Position numbers and translations under genes: made by a program. From contig JAUJNC010000032.1 of NCBI GenBank assembly GCA_030446525.1, forward strand, positions 1 to 32,597: a DNA stretch of 32,597 nt. Direction: 5' to 3'. This stretch comes from Armatimonadaceae bacterium (GTDB lineage Bacteria; Armatimonadota; Armatimonadia; Armatimonadales; Armatimonadaceae). Positions 9,791-18,062 of the stretch are shown here, piece by piece (position 1 is the stretch's first letter; each line of letters starts with the position of its first letter). Under the pieces are notes generated by a model that was not told the DNA's origin, searched no databases, and saw only the letters and a list, made by a program, of their open reading frames with translations.

Positions 9791-10555
9791 ATGCGGGCGG
9801 GAAACAACCGGGTTCTGGCGGTCATGCCGCACCCCGATGACATGGAGATCCTGTGCGCGGGCACGCTGCTGCGGCTGCGGGAGGCGGGCTGTGAGATCCA
9901 CGTCGCCACCATGACGCCGGGCGACAAAGGCTCGGCGACCCTGTCGCGCCCGGAGATCGCCGCCGTCCGGCGCGAGGAGGCGCGGCGCGGCGCCCAGGCG
10001 ATCGGCGCGGCGAGCTGTCGCTGTCTGGAGTTCGCCGACCTGGAGATCGTCTTCGACAACCCGTCCCGGCGCCGGGTCACCGGCCTGGTGCGCGACGTCG
10101 ACCCGTTCCTGGTCTTCACCACCCCGCCCGGCGACTACATGTTCGACCACGAGATCACCTCCCGGCTGGTGCGCGACGCCTGCTTCAACGCCGTCGTCAA
10201 CAACTACGAGGCCGACAGCCCGGCGCGCGCCCCGTCGGCGCAGATGTATCTTTTCTACACCGACGCGATCGGCGGCCACGACCTGTTCGGCCGGCCTGCC
10301 CCCGTGAGCTGTCTGGTCGACATATCCGCCCGGATCGAGGACAAGATCGCCGCGCTGGCCTGCCACGACAGCCAGCGCTCCTGGCTGCGCAAGCACCACG
10401 GCATGGACAACTACATCGAATCGATGAAGGAGTGGGGCGCCCGGCGCGGCCGGGAGATGGGCGTCGCCTACGCCGAGGCGTTCTGCCAGCACCGGGGCCA
10501 CCCGCACCCGCAGGACAACCCGCTGGCCGACCTGCTCCAGGCCAAAAGCGTTTAA
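9791..10555 (+). CDS. PIG-L family deacetylase
   Basis: The 254-residue LmbE/PIG-L-type protein belongs to a family of zinc-dependent deacetylases that remove acetyl from N-acetylglucosamine-type sugars. The signature MPHPDDME lies at residues 11-18, with its His and Asp as zinc ligand and catalytic residue. [14 protein letters not shown] follows, and the third ligand region [14 protein letters not shown] is present. The ATG follows GGGGAGGGA. It is directly followed by a glucosamine-6-phosphate-isomerase-like gene 13 bp downstream, which makes amino-sugar metabolism the natural inferred context. Codon use is very GC-rich, unlike the defence region further right. Confidence 0.9.
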   Translation: MRAGNNRVLAVMPHPDDMEILCAGTLLRLREAGCEIHVATMTPGDKGSATLSRPEIAAVRREEARRGAQAIGAASCRCLEFADLEIVFDNPSRRRVTGLVRDVDPFLVFTTPPGDYMFDHEITSRLVRDACFNAVVNNYEADSPARAPSAQMYLFYTDAIGGHDLFGRPAPVSCLVDISARIEDKIAALACHDSQRSWLRKHHGMDNYIESMKEWGARRGREMGVAYAEAFCQHRGHPHPQDNPLADLLQAKSV

Positions 10556-10568
10556 CAGGGAGGTCCTC

Positions 10569-11498
10569 GTGCCAAGACCGCTGAGCACCATCGCCCCCGA
10601 CTGGTGGGACTACACCACACTGGACCCGGAGCTCCTGCAAGATGCCGCCAGGCTGACCGCCCAGGACATCGGCCAGCTGGCGCGCCCCGGCTTCGAGGTC
10701 GAGATGTACGACACGCTGGAGGAGTTCTACCTGGCCGAGGCGCTCGAGTACGTCAACGCCTGGAAGCAGAGCACGCGGGACAACCCGTGCGGCATCTGCG
10801 GCCCGATCGGCCCGACCGAGCAGCTCCCGCTCGTGGCGCGCCTGGTCAACGACCTGGGGATCTCGCTGCGGGACGCGCACTTCTGGGGCATGGACGAGTG
10901 GTTCCTGAGCGGCCGGGAAGTGCCCGAAGACCACCCCCTCTCGTTCGCGCGGGCCGACAAGGAGCTGTGCTTCGATCGCATCCGGCCCGACCTGGCGATG
11001 CCGGCGGAGAACCTGCACTTCCCCGCCGCCGACACCGGCGTTTATGAGCGGTCATGGGACGGGGCGCGCTGCCTGGTGATGCAGGGCGGGCAGGGCGAGG
11101 TCAAGCACTGGGCGTTCAACGACCCGCCCCGGCGCGCGGGGGCCTATCAGCAGGAGCCGCCCCCGCCCGAAGAGTACCGGAAGCTGGGAACGCGCGTGGT
11201 CGAGCTGCACCCGCTGACCCTGATCCAGAACGCGCGCACGTCGGGCGGCGGCAACATCCCGCTCGTCCCCACGCACGCCGTCACGGTGGGGCCGGTGCAG
11301 ACCTGGCGGGCCGAGAGGGTGTCCATCTGGCACCCGGGGCACCACGACAACCCCTTCGGCCTGCGGCTGACGACGCTGATGATCTCCAAGAGGATCCCCG
11401 ACGCGAGCGTGCCCATGTCGCTCCTGGCCGATCACCCCCACGTCCGGTTCCACTTCTACCGCGGCGGCATCGGCACCTGCGAGACCGAAATGCACTGA
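10569..11498 (+). CDS. glucosamine-6-phosphate isomerase/6-phosphogluconolactonase-like protein
   Basis: The 309-residue protein starts at a GTG (10569) with GGGAGGTC upstream. It shows the pattern of the NagB/SugP_isomerase superfamily: [20 protein letters not shown] near residue 74 (phosphate-loop region), [11 protein letters not shown] (active-site acid region), [19 protein letters not shown] in the middle, and RTSGGGNIP with [10 protein letters not shown] towards the C terminus. Members deaminate or isomerise aldose phosphates. The sequence is a divergent version in which [12 protein letters not shown] replaces the classical GIGxDGHIAFN, so a different sugar substrate is possible. It is next to the PIG-L deacetylase, which supports a deacetylation-then-deamination route for amino sugars; this is inference. 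Confidence 0.8.
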   Translation: MPRPLSTIAPDWWDYTTLDPELLQDAARLTAQDIGQLARPGFEVEMYDTLEEFYLAEALEYVNAWKQSTRDNPCGICGPIGPTEQLPLVARLVNDLGISLRDAHFWGMDEWFLSGREVPEDHPLSFARADKELCFDRIRPDLAMPAENLHFPAADTGVYERSWDGARCLVMQGGQGEVKHWAFNDPPRRAGAYQQEPPPPEEYRKLGTRVVELHPLTLIQNARTSGGGNIPLVPTHAVTVGPVQTWRAERVSIWHPGHHDNPFGLRLTTLMISKRIPDASVPMSLLADHPHVRFHFYRGGIGTCETEMH

Positions 11499-11500
11499 CC

Positions 11501-11615
11501 ATGAACGTCATCGTCATCCTGTGCGACACCCTGCGGCGCGACCACGGCGGCCCCTATCACGGGGGCAGGCGGCTGGACCGGTGCTGGAGTCCGGAGGCGC
11601 CCGGCGGGGTGGAAA
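11501..11615 (+). pseudogene. N-terminal stump of a sulfatase
   Basis: The ATG at 11501, two bases after the previous stop, reads MNVIVILCDTLRRDHGGPYH and continues GGRRLDRCWSPEAPGG. This is the typical N terminus of an arylsulfatase-type enzyme: the metal-binding Asp of the LCDTLRRDH motif and the first loop. Family-like sequence ends near 11615 and the frame then runs into unrelated sequence up to 11701. The catalytic Cys/Ser-x-Pro-x-Arg region and everything downstream are missing, so the gene is a truncated relic joined to a fragment of another gene. Confidence 0.65.
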
Positions 11616-11633
11616 CCCGGGCCAACCGTCCAC

Positions 11634-11918
11634 TTCCCGGGCGGCGTCCAGATGCCGTTCGGCGCGATCGTTACGCTCTGTTTTCTCCTCCTGGCTGTTA
11701 ACCTGCCGCTGCGCCTGCTGTACCGCCGGGTCCCCTTTTCTGGGCGTCTTCTTCCCGCCTGGACAGCGGCCGAGCTGCTGCCCGTGTAGGCCATGCTGTT
11801 GTTCGCCGCGCTTATCTCCACGCCGGGCACGGACAACGTCTTCCTCAGCGTCTCCCGGATGTTCGGGATGCCGGCCGGCTTCCGCTCCGAGATACAGATC
11901 CCTTACTGGCCGGCCTGA
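11634..11918 (+). pseudogene. N-terminal fragment of a DUF6785-type membrane protein with an in-frame TAG
   Basis: In one frame the sequence reads MPFGAIVTLCFLLLAVNLPL, then LRLLYRR and AWTAAELLPV. A TAG at 11787-11789 follows, after which the same frame continues AMLLFAALISTPG and ends at TGA 11916-11918. This matches the first transmembrane helix and the AELLxVYAML segment of large multi-spanning DUF6784/DUF6785 proteins seen in Armatimonadota and Planctomycetes. The TAG falls where a Tyr is expected (TAC/TAT to TAG). The rest of the 600-plus-residue protein is absent. It is a relic abutting the sulfatase stump. Confidence 0.55.
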
Positions 11919-11986
11919 AGGTCTGAACCGTCAAGGAGGAATTCCGCGCCGCAACGAGGCAACAAGCAATCAGAAGGAGGAGGACC

Positions 11987-13036
11987 ATGGGCGATAAGGA
12001 AAGAGTGCTCGGCGCCGCGATATTCGGCGCGGGCTGGGTGGCCGGGGAACACGCGCGCGCCTATCAGGCGTGTCCGCGCACGCGCCTGGTGGCGGTGGGA
12101 AGCCGCAAGGAGGAGTCGGCGCGCCGGTGCGCCAGCTACGGCGGGGAGCCGGACGCCTTCATCACCACCGATTACGAAGCGCTGCTCCGTCATCCGGGCG
12201 TGGACATCGTTTCGGTCACCACGCCGCCGGATCTGCACCCGGAGCTGACGATCCGGGCGGCCCAGGCCGGCAAGCATGTGTGCATCGAGAAGCCGGTCGC
12301 GCTGGACTGGCCTTCCTGCCTTGGCATGCAAAAAGCGGTCAACGAGGCCGGGGTGAGATCCGTCGTCTCCTTCTGCCTGCACTGGAACCCGTCGCTCGTC
12401 ACCACCAAACAGCTGATCGACAGCGGCGCGATCGGCAGCCCGTACTACATCGAGGTGGATTACTGGCACGGCCTCAAGGAATGGTACCCGCAGTACTCCT
12501 GGTCGGTGAAGAAGCCCCAGGGCGGCTCGTCGCTGCTCTCGGCCGGCTGTCACGCCGTGGACGCTCTGCGCTGGCTGGCGGGGGTGGACAAAGAGATCGT
12601 CGACGTCTTCGCCTTCAACGTAGCGCACAAAGGCGAGAACCCGGACTGGGGGTACGACCCGACCACCGCGTTGCTCTGCCGGTTCGCCGATGGCACAGCC
12701 GGCAAGACGACATGCACGCTCGACTGCAGGATGCCCTATGCCTTCAACGTCGACGTGCTGGGCACCAAGGGCACGATCCGCGACAACCGTTTGTGGAGCG
12801 AGGAGCTGCTGCCCGGCCAGACCGGCTGGGCCACCATCCCCACGATACTTCCCGACAGCGGCGATGTCACCCACCACCCGTTCAACGGCCAGATCGAAGC
12901 CTTCGTGGCCTCGATCCTGGACGGCGCGCCGTGCCTGCCTGATCTGGACGACGCGGTCAAGACGCACGAGGTCGTCTTCGCGGCGGATCGCGCGGCCCAA
13001 AGCGGACACCCGATCCGGCTGCCTTTGGAGCGGTAG
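11987..13036 (+). CDS. Gfo/Idh/MocA family oxidoreductase
   Basis: The 349-residue NAD(P)-dependent sugar or cyclitol oxidoreductase has an ATG preceded by AAGGAGGAGGACC. The N-terminal Rossmann fold begins GAAIFGAGWVAGEHARAY (glycine motif around residues 14-20), and CIEKPVALDW holds the conserved EKP at 101-103 with the catalytic-site lysine. The C-terminal alpha/beta domain contains GSSLLSAGCHAVDALRWLAG with the substrate-site His. The length is normal. It follows a 68-bp gap after the DUF6785 fragment and its stop codon abuts the truncated ZorA-like piece. Such proteins oxidise or epimerise hexoses, inositols or glycoside C3 positions; the substrate is unknown. Confidence 0.92.
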   Translation: MGDKERVLGAAIFGAGWVAGEHARAYQACPRTRLVAVGSRKEESARRCASYGGEPDAFITTDYEALLRHPGVDIVSVTTPPDLHPELTIRAAQAGKHVCIEKPVALDWPSCLGMQKAVNEAGVRSVVSFCLHWNPSLVTTKQLIDSGAIGSPYYIEVDYWHGLKEWYPQYSWSVKKPQGGSSLLSAGCHAVDALRWLAGVDKEIVDVFAFNVAHKGENPDWGYDPTTALLCRFADGTAGKTTCTLDCRMPYAFNVDVLGTKGTIRDNRLWSEELLPGQTGWATIPTILPDSGDVTHHPFNGQIEAFVASILDGAPCLPDLDDAVKTHEVVFAADRAAQSGHPIRLPLER

Positions 13037-13338
13037 TGTGGGGACGGGATGGAACCCTGGAGGCGCTCCGCACGCTCCAGAAGCAGGTAGGTGTCCCGTT
13101 GACCGGCTTCGGCGACGAGGCTGCCGGTCTTCGTGATGCGTTCGCGACAACCACGGCCAAGCTGTCGCGCTTCGGCGAGATACTTGCCGAAGCCGTAGCT
13201 GTGACCGCCGCCTCATCCAAGGAGTTCGTCTAGGCCGCGGGCCGAGACGGAGCTTCTTCTGAGGACAGACGAGACGATGGTGCGCCCGAGGTGACCGCCG
13301 CGACTGGTTCGGCTGCTCAGGCCGAGGCGGCAGCGTGA
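13037..13338 (+). pseudogene. C-terminal stump of a possible ZorA/MotA-like protein
   Basis: Immediately after the Gfo/Idh stop the frame carries a helical, probably coiled-coil segment (LRDAFATTTAKLSRFGEILA, then EAVAVTAASSKEFV). A TAG follows at 13231-13233, and the same frame then resumes with an acidic Ala-rich tail to TGA 13336-13338. That TGA overlaps the GTG start of the next gene (GTGA), the coupling expected of a two-gene stator operon. No membrane helices precede it, so the gene has lost its 5' part at a junction right at 13037. Its identity rests mainly on position upstream of the MotB/ZorB-like gene; the sequence alone would not identify it. Confidence 0.4.
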
Positions 13339-14186
13339 GGCGGCGCGGGCGCGACGGCGCGGCGGAAACGAGCCAGCACCCGTTTCGTGCGCTGTTCGAT
13401 CTGATGCTGGCGCTCGTACTTGCCGCTGTGGTTGTCGCGCAGCACCGGGTGCTGTTCCCGCCCAAGCACGCACTCGCCCCGAAGACTGTAGATACAGCGA
13501 GTCGGGAAAAGAGCCACGGAACCGATCCGGCACAAGTGCTCGAGCGCGAACTGCTACTGCATAAAGTGGAACGCCGCCGCGCCGATCCGGGTGAGGCCGC
13601 ACTTTACGAGGACTTTGCCGACCTGCCTCCCTCGGATGAATGCGCACGGTATCATGCGGAGCGGACCCGCAGGACCGATCCCGGTCACAGCGCCACCATC
13701 GCCAGAACCTCCTCGGGGCGACTTCAGAAGCTCGAAGCGCACCGTGATACACTTTTCGCACATCTCGAAACCGTTCTTCGCGACCAGCTGTTAGGGACGC
13801 GGATCACCCGCGTGGTCGGTCAGGACGAATTGCGCTTCGCATCCGAGAGCGCCACGCCGACAGATCAGAGTCAACTACCCGCGATCCTGGCCCTGATTTG
13901 GCGGCGCTACCAGAAGGGTTACTACCGCATCCGCATCGAAGGCCATACGGACAGTGTGGCCATACAGACGGTGCTGTTCCCCTCGAATTGGGAGCTGTCC
14001 GCGGCGCGGGCGATCTTTCTGGCAAAAGCGATCGAGCGTGACTTTGAGCGGCGCGGCGTTCCCACAGGGGAGGGTGGCGTCACCGTGGAGGCAATCGGCT
14101 ACGGAGCGCGGGAACCCGTTGCATCCAACATGACCGAGCATGGGCGCCGCCAGAACCGGCGAATCCGCATCGTGTTCGAGAAGTAG
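13335..14186 (+). CDS. ZorB/MotB-like membrane protein with C-terminal OmpA domain
   Basis: The 283-residue protein has a basic N terminus and then a single transmembrane helix at about residues 20-37. The helix begins FRALFDLMLALVLAAVVVA, so an Asp (22) lies at its start in an FDLM context, as in the proton-conducting helix of MotB/ZorB-type stators. A long helical linker follows. The C-terminal OmpA/peptidoglycan-binding domain has IEGHTDS (202-207), NWELSAARA (218-226) and GRRQNRRIRI near 270-279. In Zorya antiphage systems ZorB pairs with ZorA in an ion-driven complex. Here ZorA would be the truncated piece upstream, and no ZorC/D/E follows. A flagellar MotB is less likely because no flagellar genes are present. 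The start is a GTG overlapping the upstream stop. Confidence 0.65.
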   Translation: MRRRGRDGAAETSQHPFRALFDLMLALVLAAVVVAQHRVLFPPKHALAPKTVDTASREKSHGTDPAQVLERELLLHKVERRRADPGEAALYEDFADLPPSDECARYHAERTRRTDPGHSATIARTSSGRLQKLEAHRDTLFAHLETVLRDQLLGTRITRVVGQDELRFASESATPTDQSQLPAILALIWRRYQKGYYRIRIEGHTDSVAIQTVLFPSNWELSAARAIFLAKAIERDFERRGVPTGEGGVTVEAIGYGAREPVASNMTEHGRRQNRRIRIVFEK

Positions 14187-14214
14187 TGGCCGCGCAGCAG
14201 CGTAGACGTCCATG

Positions 14215-14380
14215 AAAGCAGCACGCCCTAGTGTGCCAGCGACACTTGGCTCGGGCGCGACAGGAGCCGTCGGTAAGCCCTGCGTTGCAGATGGTATGAT
14301 GCAGCGGCTGGAACGGCCGCCGGGTCACCAGGACAGCGGCCGTGGGGAACTGGGCCTCATACATGGAAAACGTTTCCGCA
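14215..14380 (-). pseudogene. decayed fragment of a ComM/YifB Mg-chelatase-like ATPase
   Basis: The minus strand reads AVLVTRRPFQPLHHTICNAG followed by LTDG. This matches [20 protein letters not shown] of the ComM gene at 21485-22513. After a frame change it continues RPSQVSLAH-stop-GVLLSW, against [14 protein letters not shown] in the better copy. The fragment covers about 55 codons of the AAA domain, contains a frameshift and a stop, and has no start. The rest of the 14187-14550 gap shows nothing recognisable. Confidence 0.7.
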
Positions 14381-14550
14381 ATGTGTGTGCCTGCCGATGT
14401 CTGTTGGGGTGAGGAGTAAGGTGGGCGGGACCTGGGGCGGAAGCTACTTTCGCGGGTCGAGTTCTGTACCGGCCAGAGGTGGGACAATCACCGTTACCAA
14501 TGCTTTGACCGAATTACGTGGTTTCCTGCGTCCGAGTATTGCTGCCGTCT

Positions 14551-15876
14551 CTATATCAATGAACGCCACCACGAAAGCAGACGGTGGCGAACTATATACT
14601 CGAACAGGTGGAGCAGCATCGGAGTGTCCTTGGCGGCCCACTGGGCTCCATGATGGGAGAACCCGAAATCCCTAGGCACCTCCGCGTACGTCGTCTGACC
14701 AAACGGCTGGCCTACTGCTTCCGCGCGTCGATTTCGTCGCTCTCTGATCAAGGCCCGGTTATAGGCATTCACCCGACACCTCGATGGATAACGCACCTCC
14801 GTCACATCCGGCTCATTGGCACGTATTTCTTCCGGGGGCGCGCACATAGGGGCGGGGAACGGGAGACCCATATGCAGTGCCTTACTGCGGTGCTCGTAGA
14901 CCTTGTTCAGACTGATCTCAAGGTTGTCTTTACTCCAGTCAAAGCGTGCCCATTCCGGAGGGCGCGAAGGAGGAGGGGGAGGCATGGAGTGCATGAGGAA
15001 CTTCATAAACTTGCTTCTGGATTTCACCACATCGGCAATCTGGTCGGCGGCCTTCTTTAGTGTTTCCTGGTCACATGATGCGGCGAGTAACTCGTGAAGT
15101 TTAGCATGATATGTCTGGAGTAACTCCACGCTATCGACCTTCACCCGCGGTTGGTACGGCTTTCTCCGGCTCCACCGTCCTGCCGCAGCCTCGACGGCCA
15201 AGACGAGCATTACCCACGAGAGATGCGGTTCGGACTCCGCAATCCACACAGCGTCCTGGTAGAACCGCGCGGCACGCACCAGTGCCACGGCGGAGGACGG
15301 GTCCATGTCCGGCAACCCTTTCAGCAGTGCCAGTTCCTCGTTCATGTTGTGCGAACCAAGCGCGACTCGCGGCAACACCGAGGATTGGCTGGAACCAAGA
15401 AACGAGGGGACTTTCGTAAAGCCTTCGGCTTGCGGCTTGCCTAGTGAGGGGGAGTCGAACTCGAAAAAGCGGCTTGGCTCTCCGGGGCGCAAGCGGATGC
15501 CCATGAGCAGGGAGAGGAGCGCCGTTGCCTCGTCGATCACTCCCCCTCCATGATACCGCTCCGTGTTCGTCTGAATTGGCAGGAAGAAGAGGTGTCCTCG
15601 GGTGCGGGCGCGAAACCGGAAGACAAGCGCGGGCTGTATCAGCCCAGGTTCGTTCCGGCGGGGGGCCGTGTTCAGGAACTCGAACGGACCATACCCATAC
15701 TCATGCGCCGAGCCCTCATTAACGATGTCCCCGGTGAGGCGCGCGTCCGTGAAGAACGGTACCTCAGCACCAATGGGAAGCGAAATGCCTGCTTGGAACT
15801 CCTTCCAGAGTTCGCACATGAAGGGGCCGGAGGAGACATCTGAAGGGGATTCACTGCCTGTGGGTGACGACGCCAT
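14551..15876 (-). CDS. hypothetical protein with a C-terminal HEPN-type RxxxxH motif
   Basis: The 441-residue soluble protein has no signal peptide or membrane segment. The N-terminal half is beta-rich (ALVFRFRARTRGHLFFLPIQ). The C-terminal half is helical and resembles Apea-like HEPN domains: HLSWVMLVLAVEAAAGRW near 218-235, then a long helix, a proline loop, and VYEHRSKALHMG at 326-337 with the Arg330-x4-His335 pair. HEPN proteins often act as metal-independent RNases in antiviral defence (for example ApeA), so an abortive-infection role is a reasonable inference. The ATG at 15876 has AAGGA about 14 bases upstream; Met20 is an alternative start. It faces the ZorB-like gene convergently. No family assignment is certain. 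Confidence 0.6.
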   Translation of the reverse strand: MASSPTGSESPSDVSSGPFMCELWKEFQAGISLPIGAEVPFFTDARLTGDIVNEGSAHEYGYGPFEFLNTAPRRNEPGLIQPALVFRFRARTRGHLFFLPIQTNTERYHGGGVIDEATALLSLLMGIRLRPGEPSRFFEFDSPSLGKPQAEGFTKVPSFLGSSQSSVLPRVALGSHNMNEELALLKGLPDMDPSSAVALVRAARFYQDAVWIAESEPHLSWVMLVLAVEAAAGRWSRRKPYQPRVKVDSVELLQTYHAKLHELLAASCDQETLKKAADQIADVVKSRSKFMKFLMHSMPPPPPSRPPEWARFDWSKDNLEISLNKVYEHRSKALHMGLPFPAPMCAPPEEIRANEPDVTEVRYPSRCRVNAYNRALIRERRNRRAEAVGQPFGQTTYAEVPRDFGFSHHGAQWAAKDTPMLLHLFEYIVRHRLLSWWRSLI

Positions 15877-15940
15877 GTCTTGTATGCCGTATCCTTCTTC
15901 TGGTATTGCTGCCAGTTCCCGGACCGGCTCGCCTTGTACT

Positions 15941-16016
15941 ACACCAGGGCCGTGATCTCCTGGAGGGGAAGGGGTTCGTTCTCAACCCTTCCTACTTTTA
16001 CCCCCTACCCCTGGTG
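15941..16016. repeat. nested inverted repeats downstream of the PEP-CTERM gene
   Basis: ACACCAGGG (15941-15949) is the reverse complement of CCCTGGTGT (16008-16016). Inside lies GGAAGGGGTT opposite AACCCTTCC around a 7-base loop, with one bulged G. The region spans the end of the minus-strand PEP-CTERM gene and may fold as its terminator, but there is no T tract. Confidence 0.35.
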
Positions 16017-16733
16017 TCCTGCCCGTCTGCCATTGGGTTCCCGTTGCGGCCTTTTCTTTCTGCGGCACCGACGTGCCAACGTTCCCACCAGCGGCAGCAG
16101 GCCGGCCGCCAAAAGGGCGGAGGTGCCCGGCTCGGGGACCGGGCTGACGAACGTCTGGAAACCGGCCAGGTACGGGTTCGGGGAAGGCTGCCACGGGTCG
16201 CTCACGCCAAAGCGACGAAACGTCCTCCCGCCGCTGTACGTGGACGGGCCGGTCCGCCACAGCGCCCACGGCGGCGCGAAAGCGCCCTCGCGGCGCAGGC
16301 TGAGCGCCAGCACGTCTCCGGGCGCCACGGCGATCGCCGCCGCCGACACGTCCACCTGCGTGAGCGGCACGGCCGTGAACGGACTGTCGATCGTCGGGAG
16401 GGCGTCCAGGGGGATTAGGCTGCGGAACAGTGCCTGCTCGTTGACCGGATCGGGGACGCCGCCCGGGACGCTGCGGATCTCGAACACCAGATCGCCCGTC
16501 GCGCCGGTGGTCTTGTAGATCTCCAGCTCGACCCGGTCCAGTACGCCGGCCATGCCCGCGGTGAAGGTTTGTGCAACCGATTGAGAGCTGACGAGCGCCA
16601 GGTCATTGACCGCGCGAAGCCCCAGGACATTGGACTGGTCCAGCAGGGCTTGGGCGCGTGCGGCGCGCGGGCCAAACAGGGCAAGCGTGGTTACGCCGAC
16701 GGCGACCAAGGCTCGCCGAGAAATGAGGCGCAT
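16005..16733 (-). CDS. PEP-CTERM sorting domain-containing exported protein
   Basis: The 242-residue protein starts from the ATG at 16733, which has GGAGGGGACC just upstream; the longer open frame has no such site. A signal peptide is evident (RRALVAVGVTTLALFG then ARAQA). A beta-rich domain of about 170 residues follows, beginning DQSNVLGLRAVNDLALVSSQ and including SVAQTFTAGMAGVLDRVELE, a pattern typical of extracellular sandwich domains. The C terminus is a PEP-CTERM tripartite anchor: VPEPGTSALLAAGLLPLVGT followed by an Arg/Lys cluster (RRCRRKKR). Such proteins are processed by exosortase and displayed or secreted, often in biofilm matrix. About 14 extra residues follow the basic cluster. 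No exosortase gene is in the window. Confidence 0.85.
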   Translation of the reverse strand: MRLISRRALVAVGVTTLALFGPRAARAQALLDQSNVLGLRAVNDLALVSSQSVAQTFTAGMAGVLDRVELEIYKTTGATGDLVFEIRSVPGGVPDPVNEQALFRSLIPLDALPTIDSPFTAVPLTQVDVSAAAIAVAPGDVLALSLRREGAFAPPWALWRTGPSTYSGGRTFRRFGVSDPWQPSPNPYLAGFQTFVSPVPEPGTSALLAAGLLPLVGTLARRCRRKKRPQREPNGRRAGHQG

Positions 16734-17015
16734 CGGTCCCCTCCATCTTGGGTGACTGGATGAAGTGTCCCTATATAGCAGGCAAGACCCACTGCCTGTT
16801 CCGGGCCGTGGACCGGGACGGGGGCGAGTGACCTGGTCATGGCGGACCTGTCCGGGCACGAGGGCGGCCAAACCAGTCGCGGTGGCTTACCGAAGGAAGC
16901 GAGCAGATAATCCGTGTGCAGATTCAGTAGTTGTTGCGTGCGTGTAGTCATCGGCCCAAGCCATTATACCAAGTCCAAATTGCGTAACGTGATTAACTCG
17001 CTTTTCTGCCGGGTA
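16734..17015. other. divergent intergenic region
   Basis: This gap separates the minus-strand PEP-CTERM gene from the plus-strand prepilin-like gene. A TATATA at about 16771-16776 could be a leftward -10 element for the PEP-CTERM gene; no matching -35 is clear. No gene is recognised. Confidence 0.3.
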
Positions 17016-17048
17016 AAAAGTCAGGGGCAGCGGCAACCCCTGACTTTT
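17016..17048 (+). terminator. perfect 12-bp hairpin in the leader of the prepilin-like gene
   Basis: AAAAGTCAGGGG (17016-17027) pairs exactly with CCCCTGACTTTT (17037-17048) around a 9-base loop, 13 bp before the GGAGGT ribosome-binding site of the gene at 17077. It has the form of an intrinsic terminator with a short T tail, but no plus-strand gene precedes it. It could therefore attenuate, stabilise or insulate the prepilin transcript. Confidence 0.6.
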
Positions 17049-17076
17049 GGTAAATTTTGGCAACGGAGGTAGGAAC

Positions 17077-17853
17077 ATGTCACGCAGGCGTGACGTAAAC
17101 AGCGGATTTACCGGTGCACGGGGCGCGTTCACGCTGATCGAGCTGCTCGTCGTGATCGCCATCATAGCCATCCTCGCTGCCATCCTCTTTCCCGTCTTCG
17201 CGCAGGCAAGGGAGAAGGCGCGCCAGACCGCCTGCTTGTCCAACATGCGCCAGTTGGGCAACGCGATGATGATGTACGTGCAGGACTACGATGAGACGTT
17301 CCCCCATCACTTCGGAGCGGCGCAGGCCGCAACGCCGACCTATACCCTGTATAACTCCGGCCAGGCTTGGCCGCTCATGATCTACAGCTACGTCAAAAAT
17401 AAGGGCGTGTTCGACTGTCCGTCCAGTCCCGACAAGGTAAGCGACGTTTACCCGGAGGGCTTAACGCTCTGGGGACCGGGGACCACGGATTATGACGGCA
17501 ACTACATGTTCAACTACGACGGCATAACCTACGGCACCAGCAGCAGTATGGCGGGCATCCCCGAACCAGCCTCGACCTACATGCTCTTCGACGGCGGCGA
17601 CTTCGTCTGTTGCTGGGGCACTAACAGTTGGACAACCTTGATGGAGGAACTCGACCTGAATTGGAACTCCGGCAAGGAAGGCCCCAACCGTCACTCCAAC
17701 ATGTCGAACGTGGCCTTCGCGGACGGGCACGTCAAGGCCGTACCATTGAAGCAGCTCGTCAAGCGCAACGCGAAGGCGAAGGTTCCGCCGTGGAACATCC
17801 CCTGGGATGACAACCCGACCGATACCGAGAAGATCCCGTACCCGGATCGTTAG
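17077..17853 (+). CDS. DUF1559-type prepilin-like protein (H-X9-DG)
   Basis: The 258-residue protein starts at the ATG at 17077 after GGAGGTAGGAAC. A short basic leader (SRRR) is followed by a type III (class III) signal: cleavage is expected before Phe18 of [20 protein letters not shown], placing Glu at mature position 5. The -1 residue is Ala rather than the usual Gly. The segment [20 protein letters not shown] is characteristic of Armatimonadota/Planctomycetes pseudopilin-like proteins. The C-terminal signature [12 protein letters not shown] (H-X9-DG) is complete. The protein would be processed by a prepilin peptidase and anchored in the envelope; its function is unknown and such genes are often highly paralogous. 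It stands alone, between a leader hairpin and a downstream palindrome. Confidence 0.92.
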   Translation: MSRRRDVNSGFTGARGAFTLIELLVVIAIIAILAAILFPVFAQAREKARQTACLSNMRQLGNAMMMYVQDYDETFPHHFGAAQAATPTYTLYNSGQAWPLMIYSYVKNKGVFDCPSSPDKVSDVYPEGLTLWGPGTTDYDGNYMFNYDGITYGTSSSMAGIPEPASTYMLFDGGDFVCCWGTNSWTTLMEELDLNWNSGKEGPNRHSNMSNVAFADGHVKAVPLKQLVKRNAKAKVPPWNIPWDDNPTDTEKIPYPDR

Positions 17854-17860
17854 CTTTCAT

Positions 17861-17888
17861 GGTCGGGAAGGGGTACCCCTTCCCGACC
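17861..17888 (+). terminator. 28-bp perfect palindrome after the prepilin-like gene
   Basis: GGTCGGGAAGGGGT at 17861-17874 is followed directly by its exact reverse complement to 17888, seven bases after the stop codon. There is no T tract, so termination or mRNA 3'-end stabilisation are both possible. It is the only strong structure between this gene and the convergent SDR gene. Confidence 0.6.
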
Positions 17889-18062
17889 TCGCTAATGGTG
17901 GCAAATATCGAGATCGTGAACCCCTCCACTGCGGCTGTCTGCTACAAGCGGCACCAGTTCCCGCACCGATCCGTACCGGGGTCGCGCCAGCGTGTGTCCT
18001 GTACCCAACTTCTCACCCTTTCGCCCTGCGTATGCAGGTGTGCGTCGACGGCAGCGGAGCGT

